Positions 51,410 through 59,219 of a stretch of 64,000 nucleotides of DNA are shown here, one piece after another. Position numbers and translations under genes: made by a program. The notes under the pieces are model-generated. The model was given only the letters and a program-made list of their open reading frames with translations. It made no database searches and had not been told where the DNA came from. The stretch is from an uncultured Prevotellaceae bacterium (GTDB taxonomy: Bacteria > Bacteroidota > Bacteroidia > Bacteroidales > Bacteroidaceae): positions 1 to 64,000 of the forward strand of contig ONDA01000002.1 in NCBI GenBank assembly GCA_900316475.1, in the 5' to 3' direction. Position 1 is the first letter of the stretch. Each line of letters begins with the position of its first letter.

Positions 51410-51478
51410 TTAAATTGCTGCAAATATTCCAAAATCCCCAATTTTGAACATCTATTTTATTCCAAAATCCCCAATTTT
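51393..51478. repeat. Three direct repeats at exact 33-bp spacing over the ATPase promoter
   Basis: ATTCCAAAATCCCCAATTTT and close variants start at 51393, 51426 and 51459. The copy nearest the gene (ATTCCAGAATCCCCAAATT) includes the -33 box. Regular spacing of about three helical turns and overlap with the promoter suggest an operator array, possibly for autoregulation. Confidence 0.8.
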
Positions 51479-51527
51479 CAACAATATAGGCTCTCCGACT
51501 TGGTGGGAAGCCGATAGTCTCGTCATC

Positions 51528-51550
51528 GTGGAAGCCATAGCGGCTTCCAC
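51528..51550 (+). terminator. Orphan intrinsic terminator before the GH3 promoter
   Basis: GTGGAAGCC (51528-51536) and GGCTTCCAC (51542-51550) form a perfect stem followed by ATTTTT. No plus-strand gene ends here, so it either shields the GH3 gene from antisense read-through or belongs to a lost gene. Confidence 0.65.
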
Positions 51551-51574
51551 ATTTTTAAAGTATTTGTCAAAATG

Positions 51575-51606
51575 CTTGGCATTATAATCACTTTTTCGTA
51601 CCTTTG
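51575..51606 (+). promoter_or_regulatory. Sigma-ABfr promoter of the GH3 gene
   Basis: CTTG (51575-51578), 20 bases, then TACCTTTG (51599-51606), 34 bp before the first possible ATG. Confidence 0.7.
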
Positions 51607-51639
51607 CAGGCATAATAGCATTAAACGAAACAAAAACTA

Positions 51640-54261
51640 ATGATTATGAGAAAACTACTTGCAACCGTATTCATGACATTCGGCACCATGGCGATGACGG
51701 CGCAGACGTTGCCGTACCAGAACCCACAGCTGACAGCCGCCGAGCGTGCCGACGACCTGCTGTCGAGGCTGACGCTCGACGAGAAGGTGAAGCTGATGAT
51801 GGACCAGTCGCCCGCCATCGCGCGACTGGGCATCCCGCAGTTCCAGTGGTGGAACGAGGCCCTGCACGGCATTGGCCGCAACGGCTACGCCACCGTCTTC
51901 CCCATCACGATGGCCATGGCCGCGTCGTGGGACGACCAGCTGCTACACCAGGTGTTCACGGCCGTCAGCGACGAGGCCCGCGTCAAAGCACAGCAGGCCA
52001 AGCGTGCCGGCAAGATACAGCGCTACCAGAGCCTGTCGTTCTGGACACCAAATATCAACATCTTCCGCGACCCACGCTGGGGACGCGGTCAGGAGACTTA
52101 CGGCGAAGACCCCTTCCTGACGGCGAAGATGGGCCTGGCCGTGGTTCGCGGTCTGCAGGGTTACTCCTACGACGGCAAGCCCCTTGACAGCAAATACATG
52201 AAGCTGCTGGCCTGCGCCAAGCACTTCGCCGTACACAGCGGTCCTGAGTGGAACCGCCACGAGTTCAACATCGAGAACCTGCCCGAGCGCGACCTCTGGG
52301 AGACCTACCTGCCAGCCTTCAAGGCGCTGGTACAGGAGGGCGACGTGGCCGAGGTGATGTGTGCCTACCAGCGCATTGACGGTCAGGCCTGCTGCGCACA
52401 GACGCGCTACGAACAGCAGATACTGCGCGACGAGTGGGGCTTCAAGGGACTCATCACCAGCGACTGCGGTGCCATCCGCGACTTCCTGCCGCGTTGGCAC
52501 AACGTGGCACGCGACGGTGCCGAGGCGTCGGCCAAGGCCGTGCTGGCAGGAACGGACGTGGAGTGTGGCTCGGAGTACAAGAACCTGCCGGCTGCCGTCC
52601 GTCGTGGCGACATCCGCGAGGCCGACCTCGACCGCTCGTTGCGCCGCCTGCTCGTCGCCCGCTTCCAGCTGGGCGACTTCGACCCTGACTCGCTGGTCGG
52701 GTGGACCAGGATTCCTGCTTCGGCAGTCGCCTCCAAGGAGCACAAGCAGCTGGCCCTCGCTATGGCCCGCAAGAGCATCGTCCTGCTGAAGAACAACGGC
52801 GTGCTGCCTCTCCCCTTGCCCCCCTCCCCTCGTACCTCGCACCTCGCACCTCGTACCTCGAACATAGTCGTCATGGGTCCCAACGCCAACGACTCGGTCA
52901 TGATGTGGGGCAACTACTCTGGCTACCCCACCCGCACCATCACCGCCCTGGAGGGCATCAGCAGGAAGTGCCAGACGCCGGTCGGCTATATCCAGGGATG
53001 CAGTCTCACGCGCAACGAGATGACGGAGAGCCGCTTCAGCGACATCCTGTCGCCACTCGGTGCCAAGGGCATACAGGCCACCTATTATAATAATACGGAG
53101 ATGCAAGGGACGCCTGCCGCCACCGTCACCCTGACGCAGCCTGTAAGGCTGAGCAACGGCGGCAACACGGTCTTCGCCCCGGGCGTCAACCTCGAGAACT
53201 TCTCAGCGCGTCTCGACGGCACCTTCATCCCCACACGCGATGAGACGCTCGTCTTCGACATCAGCGGCGACGACAAGCTGCGCCTGCTGGTCAACGGCGA
53301 CACCATCGTCGACATCTGGAAGGTGCGCCACCGCATACAGGGTGCGAAGAAGGAGCTGAACGTCAAGGCCGGACAGCACTACCGTCTGCAGATAGACTAC
53401 GTGCAGGAGACGGGCTACGGTGCCCTGAACTTCGACATCAAGAGTCTGGTGGTTCCCACTGCCGACCAGCTGCTCTCACAGATAGGCACGGCGGAGACCG
53501 TCGTCTTCGTCGGCGGCATCTCGCCCTCGCTCGAAGGTGAGGAGATGAAGGTCAGCGAGCCGGGATTCCGCGGCGGCGACCGCACGTCGATAGAACTGCC
53601 GCAGGCACAGCGCGACGTGCTGCAAATGCTGCACAAGGCGGGGAAGAAGGTCGTCTTCGTCAACTGCTCGGGCTCGGCCATCGCCATGGTGCCCGAGGTG
53701 GCGTCGTGCGACGCCATCGTCCAGTGGTGGTACGACGGCGAACAAGGCGGCACGGCGCTGGCCGACGTGCTCTTCGGCGACTATAACCCCAGCGGCCGCC
53801 TGCCCGTCACGTTCTATAAGAGTACCGACGACCTGCCGGACTTCCTCGACTACACCATGCGGGGCCGCACCTACCGCTACTTCACCGGAGAGCCGCTCTT
53901 CCCCTTCGGCTACGGTCTGAGCTACACCTCCTTCGAATATGGCAAGCCTGTCTACCGCAACGGCAAGGTCAGCGTCAGCGTGAAGAACACGGGCAAGCGC
54001 GAGGGACTGGAGACGGTACAGGTCTACATTCGCCGCACCGCCGACAAGGAGGGGCCGCTGAAGACGCTACGAGCCTACCAGCAGGTGCAGCTGAAGCCCG
54101 GCGAGAGCCGCACGGTGACCATCGCCCTGCCCCGCTCATCGTTCGAGACGTGGGATGCGCAGACCAACACCATGCGCGTCGTCGCCGGACAATACGAACT
54201 GATGGTGGGCAGCAGCAGTGCCGACAAGGACCTCAAGAAAGTCGCCACGACCCTAAAATAG
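51640..54261 (+). CDS. Glycoside hydrolase family 3 (beta-xylosidase/beta-glucosidase type) with PA14 insert
   Basis: An 873-residue exported enzyme; an ATG two codons later (51646, MRKLLATVFM) may be the true start. The (beta/alpha)8 domain has 'FQWWNEALHGIG', 'DPRWGRGQETYGEDPFL', 'CAKHFAVHSGPEWNRH' and the nucleophile Asp275 in 'GLITSDCGAI'. The C-terminal sandwich domain is interrupted at ~470-610 by a PA14 module ('IQATYYNNTEMQG', 'DDKLRLLVNGDTIVDIW'). It ends in a fibronectin III-like domain. 'WNEALHG' favours a xylosidase or arabinosidase, but specificity is open. A stretch near residues 388-407 (PLPPSPRTSHLAPRTS) is encoded by a 7-bp tandem repeat. Confidence 0.92.
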   Translation: MIMRKLLATVFMTFGTMAMTAQTLPYQNPQLTAAERADDLLSRLTLDEKVKLMMDQSPAIARLGIPQFQWWNEALHGIGRNGYATVFPITMAMAASWDDQLLHQVFTAVSDEARVKAQQAKRAGKIQRYQSLSFWTPNINIFRDPRWGRGQETYGEDPFLTAKMGLAVVRGLQGYSYDGKPLDSKYMKLLACAKHFAVHSGPEWNRHEFNIENLPERDLWETYLPAFKALVQEGDVAEVMCAYQRIDGQACCAQTRYEQQILRDEWGFKGLITSDCGAIRDFLPRWHNVARDGAEASAKAVLAGTDVECGSEYKNLPAAVRRGDIREADLDRSLRRLLVARFQLGDFDPDSLVGWTRIPASAVASKEHKQLALAMARKSIVLLKNNGVLPLPLPPSPRTSHLAPRTSNIVVMGPNANDSVMMWGNYSGYPTRTITALEGISRKCQTPVGYIQGCSLTRNEMTESRFSDILSPLGAKGIQATYYNNTEMQGTPAATVTLTQPVRLSNGGNTVFAPGVNLENFSARLDGTFIPTRDETLVFDISGDDKLRLLVNGDTIVDIWKVRHRIQGAKKELNVKAGQHYRLQIDYVQETGYGALNFDIKSLVVPTADQLLSQIGTAETVVFVGGISPSLEGEEMKVSEPGFRGGDRTSIELPQAQRDVLQMLHKAGKKVVFVNCSGSAIAMVPEVASCDAIVQWWYDGEQGGTALADVLFGDYNPSGRLPVTFYKSTDDLPDFLDYTMRGRTYRYFTGEPLFPFGYGLSYTSFEYGKPVYRNGKVSVSVKNTGKREGLETVQVYIRRTADKEGPLKTLRAYQQVQLKPGESRTVTIALPRSSFETWDAQTNTMRVVAGQYELMVGSSSADKDLKKVATTLK
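52827..52862 (+). repeat. 7-bp tandem repeat inside the GH3 gene
   Basis: Five units of CTCG(T/C/A)AC run head to tail between the catalytic barrel and the second domain. The unit length is not a multiple of three, so a gain or loss of one unit would shift the frame; the present copy number keeps the gene open. Confidence 0.75.
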
Positions 54262-54280
54262 GCCACATCTTTGTTTTTGC

Positions 54281-54342
54281 AGCGGACGGAACGGACGGGA
54301 CGGACTGGTTTCGCAGCGGACGGACACGGACGGACACGGACT
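54281..54342. repeat. GGACGGA/GGACAC tandem repeats after the GH3 gene
   Basis: Two GCAGCGGACGGA starts are each followed by short GGACGGACAC-type units. It lies between the GH3 stop and the next promoter. No function is evident. Confidence 0.6.
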
Positions 54343-54392
54343 TGTTTATCCGTGTCAGTCAGCTGCTGAAGGATAAAGAATTGGCATAAAAA

Positions 54393-54424
54393 TTTGGCAA
54401 TTTCGAAATATTGTTGTATTTTTG
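54393..54424 (+). promoter_or_regulatory. Sigma-ABfr promoter of the two-gene unknown module
   Basis: TTTG (54393-54396), 20 bases, then TATTTTTG (54417-54424). The nearest ATG (54434) is very close to the expected RNA start, which favours the ATG at 54446. Confidence 0.78.
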
Positions 54425-54445
54425 CAGCGTTAAATGAATAATATT

Positions 54446-54601
54446 ATGTCACAGACGGAATATATTACTATAAAAAAAGCATCACGCAAGGTTCTTGACC
54501 GACTGCGCCAGATTGGTATTGAGAAGGCTCAGCGGCTTCAGAAGACCCAAGAACGATGGGAGGCCGGAGAATATAGTAATGTTGAAATTGTCCAGTTGTA
54601 G
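54446..54601 (+). CDS. Small basic protein, first gene of a two-gene module (51 aa)
   Basis: A 51-residue protein (MSQTEYITIKKASRKVLDRL...), with an alternative in-frame ATG 12 bp upstream. It is a charged amphipathic helix ('RKVLDRLRQIGIEKAQRLQKTQERW') ending 'EAGEYSNVEIVQL'. It lies 3 bp before the 163-aa gene and shares its promoter. Size, charge and arrangement recall antitoxin or adaptor proteins, but I do not recognise a family. Confidence 0.7.
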   Translation: MSQTEYITIKKASRKVLDRLRQIGIEKAQRLQKTQERWEAGEYSNVEIVQL

Positions 54602-54604
54602 AAT

Positions 54605-55096
54605 ATGGATGATTTCGTCCGGATTTTCAGGTCATCAGACGGTGACGTGTATCATATAACATTGTCTGAAGATAACAATGTTTTATCTTTAGAGACCATA
54701 GAAGCATTGGAAGGTGTTACATTGGTTGGTATAGAACTCCGACGGCTTGTGGGTAGCCATACAACAGGCCATTCTGTGCTTTCTGCTATAGAGGATACTA
54801 TAGCGAAATTCTTTTCTGAAAAAGATGATGTCATTATTTGCTATTATTGTGATTTTATTAATCCTATTCCACATACATCTAAAAACACGATGCCGCCACA
54901 AGAGTATCGGAGTAGATTGTTTGACAGAATGTTTCATCGGTATGTCAAGCTACATCATATCACGGACATTTGTTTGTCGGTAGTAGAAATAAATGGTATC
55001 AATGAAAAATATTATTTCCATGTCATTTATCGTGTATCTCATTCTCAACTTGCATCATTGATTGGCCGTGATTTGAAGGATGGGTTTGATAAATAG
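54605..55096 (+). CDS. Uncharacterised protein, DUF6169-like (163 aa)
   Basis: A 163-residue soluble protein. The pattern 'VLSAIEDTIAKFFSEKDDVIICYYCDFINPIPHTSKNTMPPQEYRSRLFDRMFHRY' followed by 'YYFHVIYRVSHSQLASLI' resembles DUF6169-type Bacteroidota proteins, with a helix, a 'i.yyCd' strand, an 'R.RLFdr.F' block and a final strand. No catalytic motif is clear. G+C is clearly lower than in the surrounding enzyme genes, suggesting recent acquisition. Because it is paired with a tiny upstream gene, a toxin-antitoxin or defence role is possible but unproven. Confidence 0.65.
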   Translation: MDDFVRIFRSSDGDVYHITLSEDNNVLSLETIEALEGVTLVGIELRRLVGSHTTGHSVLSAIEDTIAKFFSEKDDVIICYYCDFINPIPHTSKNTMPPQEYRSRLFDRMFHRYVKLHHITDICLSVVEINGINEKYYFHVIYRVSHSQLASLIGRDLKDGFDK

Positions 55097-55134
55097 CTTC
55101 TATATCGGGAGAATACCTATGGTCACAACAAACG

Positions 55135-55166
55135 AACCCTCGGGACGAACTGACGTCCCGAGGGTT
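55135..55166. terminator. Bidirectional terminator between convergent genes
   Basis: AACCCTCGGGACG (55135-55147) and CGTCCCGAGGGTT (55154-55166) form a perfect 13-bp stem with an AACTGA loop. It lies between the ends of the two-gene module (plus) and the small peptide gene (minus). Confidence 0.8.
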
Positions 55167-55189
55167 TCTGCTGATGTTATTTCTGTTAA

Positions 55190-55366
55190 TCAGAGTTCGT
55201 TCCAGAGGGAGTTCTCTTCGTATGAGAGCGACTCGCTTTCAGGGTTGTATCCCTCACTCTTTGCGCCGAGCGAACCTGCAAGGATGGTATTTTCAATGTT
55301 GACCACCACCAGCTGAACATAAGGTTTCTGATATGTCTTTTTCATATTGCGATTTTTCCTTTCCAT
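55190..55366 (-). CDS. Small peptide of the 'KK.Y.KP...LVVV....ILAGS' type (58 aa)
   Basis: The frame starts at an ATG at 55366, 3 bp after the stop of the upstream exported protein gene; a second in-frame ATG at 55345 gives 51 residues (MKKTYQKPYVQLVVVNIENT...). 'MKK.YxKPxxxxVxxxxxxxLAGS' followed by an acidic, Ser-rich tail is a pattern seen in many short Bacteroidota proteins of unknown role. It has no signal peptide in the usual sense. Co-transcription with the exported protein seems certain from spacing. Confidence 0.7.
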   Translation of the reverse strand: MERKNRNMKKTYQKPYVQLVVVNIENTILAGSLGAKSEGYNPESESLSYEENSLWNEL

Positions 55367-55369
55367 AAT

Positions 55370-57503
55370 TTATTTTACAATAACCTTCTTACCATTCACG
55401 ATGTAAAGACCCTTCTGAGGAGCAGCAACGCGCTGACCGCTGAGGCTGTAGACGGCAGTCGTCATGTCGGCCTTCTTCACGGTCTCAATGCCGGTCGTCT
55501 CGCCAAGGTCGAGATTCAGCGCACGGGCTCCTGCGCCAGATGCCTTCAAGTAAGCGCGGAAGGGCTTTACCGTGGCTGCCGTTTCAGTCACGAGGTAGAA
55601 GTTCACTCCATTAGCATTATTCTGCAGCACATAATTGTTGGCATCAGCAGCAGCCGTCATTGTAGCATAACCACCGTTCAGCAGACCGTTGGTCACCTCG
55701 CCGTTAGCAGTAGCAGCGATACTAACATTAGAAGCCGTGAACTCATAATCACCAGCAGTAGCTTTGATCATCACGGGGCTATTAGCGGCAATAGCATCAA
55801 CACTACTACTGGTGATAGTCTCGCCATTGACAGCTGTCAGATTGTAAGCCTCAACGCCTGTGGGCTTATCGGCACCAAAGGGAATCATCATCGTAGCGTA
55901 GCCGGCGTCGCTCACCTTCTTCGTGAACTTCGCGTTCGTAGCGGTGAAGGCAACAGGAGCCTTGTACGGCTGGCCGTCGGTCAGTTCGAGGTTGGCGCAA
56001 ACGTTATCAACGATAACGTTCTTGGTGTTAGACAATTTACCAGCATTAGCCACAAACAGGCAGTTGGGATTGACAGATTCCAATGCAATAGCTGAAGTAT
56101 TTGTAAGACCAGTTGCATCAACACATGTAGCTGTAGCATCTGTAAGAGCAGCGGTAACACTCGCCGTCTTGACACCATTACCACTAATTACATAATCATA
56201 AATTGGTTTTTCTTCAACCATATAGATACCCGAAATAGAAGAAGATGTTCCACTTGCTGGACGAATTGAAATCAACTTGTAATTATTAACTGAAGCGAAA
56301 ACATCTGATAACAACAACTCATAATAGCCTTTTGCATTATTCCAAGTAAAATTGAAGGCTTGCTGTCCATTAGCAGATGAGTTAAAAAACAATGCACGAG
56401 GAGTATTGGAACCGTCTGAATATATCCTGATAGCTTTATAGCCCTCTACGTCTGAATAGTTTTGACAGTTCTCGCCACTCCAATCGACTCCATAATATGC
56501 AGCACCTGTCGCTTCGTTAACCCGATAATTAGGAGTATAACCTGTGGTCTCCCAGTTTTCGCCATTCTTATGATAATTCGTTAAGCCACTCATAAGCGCT
56601 TCTTCACCAGGATTTGCAGAAATCACGCTACTATAAAACTCAACAGAGGTAATAGTCATTGAACCAGTTGTAGCTTTTGCTCCCCATATCCATGCTTCAA
56701 TACTGGTTTCTTCTGCCATACTTGCAGCAATGTCTTTACGACCATAAATATTAGATCCATATTTATATCTCCAACTATTAACTGAAATTCCATCAAGGAT
56801 ATCATCTCCAGAGTAATTCACCTTAAAACCGTAGACACTTGACATATCTACAGCAGGTGAAAAATCAATCTTTAAATATCCATTTGTATTACCTGGGTCT
56901 GCATATGAATTAGTAACAATCCCTGTTTGAGGGTCTAAAGAAATACATCCCCACGCTTTCAAATCTGTTACATCTACAACAGCCCTTCCTGTTGCGTCAA
57001 AGGCAAAAACAAATGGTTTCTCAATATAACAATCTGTAATAACTACCGACGCTTGATTTTCTCCATCTACAGTTTGCCCTGTTTTTGCACTCGTTGGGCT
57101 CCATATAGTAATATCATTAATACTCTCAAAATTACAAGTAGGATTAGCTTCTGCAAGTGCTGCAAGGTCAATATTGTTTTCTCCTGAAACAAGATTGTAA
57201 TCAGCATAATGATCTGATGTATCTTTAATCCTCAACCTAACATTGTCAATATTATCGCTCATATCAGACAATGTGGCATGAATCTTAGTGTAAGTAGTAA
57301 TATCTCCTGATGGAAGAGCCGTAAACAAAATCTGCCATCCATTAACTGCAGTGAATCCCATAGTGTTGGTTTCAGCATTCCATGTAGCACCTGTAGCTAC
57401 AGAAATAGAAGCATACTTCTTAGTCGCATAAACAGAATTTACCCCCCCCCACTCCACAAACAAGCAGTGCGAAGGTGAGCATTAATTTTGTAAATTTTTT
57501 CAT
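55370..57503 (-). CDS. Exported beta-rich protein with C-terminal tail; signal peptide out of frame through a G9 tract
   Basis: The main frame (55370-57463) encodes ~690 residues of beta-sandwich-like modules and ends with 'YSLSGQRVAAPQKGLYIVNGKKVIVK'. It lacks a signal peptide in frame. An ATG at 57503 opens a perfect one (MKKFTKLMLTFALLVCGVG), but the run of nine G residues (57442-57450 on the plus strand as C9) shifts it into a stop 27 codons on. With eight G's the reading would be '...CGVGGVNSVYATKKYAS', with a good cleavage site. So the gene is off in this sequence: either phase-variable slippage or a sequencing error. The modules suggest a surface binding protein; no enzyme motif is seen. 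Confidence 0.8.
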
Positions 57504-57562
57504 GTTTTTAGTGATTTAATTAATTATTATTGTTAATCGAAAAAATGTCCTTTAACGGTTTG

Positions 57563-57570
57563 CAAAGGTA
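57563..57570 (-). promoter_or_regulatory. -7 element for the G-tract gene
   Basis: TACCTTTG on the minus strand, ~60 bp before the ATG at 57503. No TTTG was found at -33. Confidence 0.55.
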
Positions 57571-57673
57571 CTACAAAAGGCGCAAACGGAGTAATTCGTT
57601 TGTTGCAAAAACTTTCAAAAATGTTTCATTACGGGCCGTTTTCCCTATTATGGTTGTTATAAGCTTCTAAATA

Positions 57674-57759
57674 TTAACAACGACAACAAGGACAACTTAG
57701 ACAACTATCCTTCTGCGTTTGCAAGAAGAGTTGTCCAAAGTTGTCCTTGTTGTCGTTAA
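57674..57759. repeat. Long imperfect inverted repeat after the GH57 gene
   Basis: Left arm 57674-57706 (TTAACAACGACAACAAGGAC then AACTTAGACAACT) pairs with the right arm 57729-57759 (AGTTGTCCAAAGTTGTCC then TTGTTGTCGTTAA); a third partial unit TGTTGTCGTTAA follows at 57771. It lies past the GH57 stop on the minus strand and could end that transcript, though the repetitive GACAACAAGGACAA core also looks like a dispersed repeat. Confidence 0.65.
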
Positions 57760-57791
57760 TAAAAATATCCTGTTGTCGTTAAACGATAGCT

Positions 57792-59171
57792 TTATGCTTC
57801 AGGCTCTGCCTTCTTCTCTGCGGCTTTCTTGGCAGACGCCTTCTTCGCAGCAGGTTTCTTGGCAGGCTTCTCGGCCTCGTACTTCTCGAGCTTGGCCTTC
57901 AGGCGGGTAATCTCCTTGTCCTTCATCTCAATCTCGTCACCCTGGTTCTTGATGGTGGTGAGCAGACCCTCGAGCTCGTCGTTGTCGATGTCGAGCGGAT
58001 AGAGGGCGTTGACACGGTTGATGAAGTCGCCGAGGATGTTCATGTAGTTGGTGAAGGCATCGAACGGTCCGCTGTAGATACCACGGTCGAGACCCACGTT
58101 AGAGGGCTTGGTGGTCATGAAGCGGAAGTTGTTGGAAGCCTGCAGATAGTCCCAGTCCTGATTGATGCGCGGGTCGTTGGCAATACGCAGACGGTCGGCC
58201 ACGGAGTATAGCTTCTGGAAAGCCTCACGCTGCATGGCGTTGCCGAGCCAGCAGGAGCAGTCGCGCTCCTCGTCAACCCACGACAGGGTGTCGGGCACGT
58301 CGATGGCGCCTACGCTGGGCACCTTCATGCAGATCTCCGTCGGTGTGGCGAAGTCGATGCCCTTCTCCTTGGCGCAGGCGGGCAGAGCCTTGAGGAATTC
58401 GAGGATGTTCGACGAGAGCGGCTGGGCAATGCCGAGAGCCGACAGCTCCATGAAGATGTTGATAATCTTCTCCTCCTCGGGGAAGCGGGCGATGCGGTCG
58501 ATATAGGCATCGGCAAAGAGGGGATAGCCGTCCCACTCAGCGTTGTTGAAGCGCAGCGAGATGTCGTCAGAGAGTTCCACGTCGCGCAACAGCAGCTTCA
58601 GGTTGGGCGCAATGTTGCAGTTGTAGACGTAGTGTGGCGACTTCCAGCCCAATACGTGCTTGGCACCCTCGGTAAGCATACCCTTGAAGCCCATGGCAGC
58701 TATCTGGCCGCCGATGTCGTCGCTGTAGATGAGCGAAGAGTTGCGGGCCACGGTAGGCTTCTGGCCGAAGAGTTCCTCAATCTTCTTGCACTGCTTCTTG
58801 ACGTCGAGGGCAAAGGTCTCCTCGTTGGCTAACGACGAGAGGCCGTGGCTGTAAGGCTCGGCCAGGAACTCCACGCAGCCCGTCTTGGCCAGCTCCTGCA
58901 GTTTGGCAATGACCTGCGGAGCATGATACTCCAGCTGCTCGATGCCCGTGCCGGAGAGCGAGAAGGCCACCTTGAAGTACTTGCCATGCTGGGCAATCAT
59001 GTCGCCGATGGCGGTGAGTGCCGGCATATAGCTGCGCTCGGCAATGTCGGTGATGCTACGCTCGTTCTCGTAGTCATCGTAATAGTAATGGTCGATACCG
59101 ATGTCGAAGAAACGGTAGCGCTTCAGATGGATAATCTGATGTATCTCAAAATATAAACAAATGGTTTTCAT
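57792..59171 (-). CDS. GH57 family alpha-amylase-like enzyme with a lysine/alanine-rich tail
   Basis: A 459-residue cytoplasmic enzyme. The start 'MKTICLYFEIHQIIHLKRYRF' carries the first GH57 conserved region (H-Q). 'FSLSGTGIEQLE', 'VEFLAEPYSHGLSSL' (nucleophile Glu region) and 'NSSLIYSDDIGGQIAAMGFKGMLTEG' follow. Residues ~395-430 form a coiled coil ('DEIEMKDKEITRLKAKLEKYE'). The last ~25 residues (KPAKKPAAKKASAKKAAEKK...) are histone-H1-like, which is unusual for an amylase. It is the third gene of the glycogen operon, 48 bp after the glycosyltransferase. Confidence 0.9.
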   Translation of the reverse strand: MKTICLYFEIHQIIHLKRYRFFDIGIDHYYYDDYENERSITDIAERSYMPALTAIGDMIAQHGKYFKVAFSLSGTGIEQLEYHAPQVIAKLQELAKTGCVEFLAEPYSHGLSSLANEETFALDVKKQCKKIEELFGQKPTVARNSSLIYSDDIGGQIAAMGFKGMLTEGAKHVLGWKSPHYVYNCNIAPNLKLLLRDVELSDDISLRFNNAEWDGYPLFADAYIDRIARFPEEEKIINIFMELSALGIAQPLSSNILEFLKALPACAKEKGIDFATPTEICMKVPSVGAIDVPDTLSWVDEERDCSCWLGNAMQREAFQKLYSVADRLRIANDPRINQDWDYLQASNNFRFMTTKPSNVGLDRGIYSGPFDAFTNYMNILGDFINRVNALYPLDIDNDELEGLLTTIKNQGDEIEMKDKEITRLKAKLEKYEAEKPAKKPAAKKASAKKAAEKKAEPEA

Positions 59172-59180
59172 GTTCTTTTA

Positions 59181-59208
59181 TCGTTTAATCGTTTAATCGT
59201 TTAATCGT
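59181..59208. repeat. TCGTTTAA tandem repeat between GT4 and GH57 genes
   Basis: Three perfect 8-bp units in the 48-bp gap. Related units occur at 9077-9175. Likely an operon spacer; it might affect translation of the GH57 gene. Confidence 0.7.
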
Positions 59209-59219
59209 CTTGTTGTTAC

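Noticed and set aside
51943-53106. 387-codon minus-strand open frame
   Set aside because: Antisense to the GH3 catalytic domain; no domain pattern.
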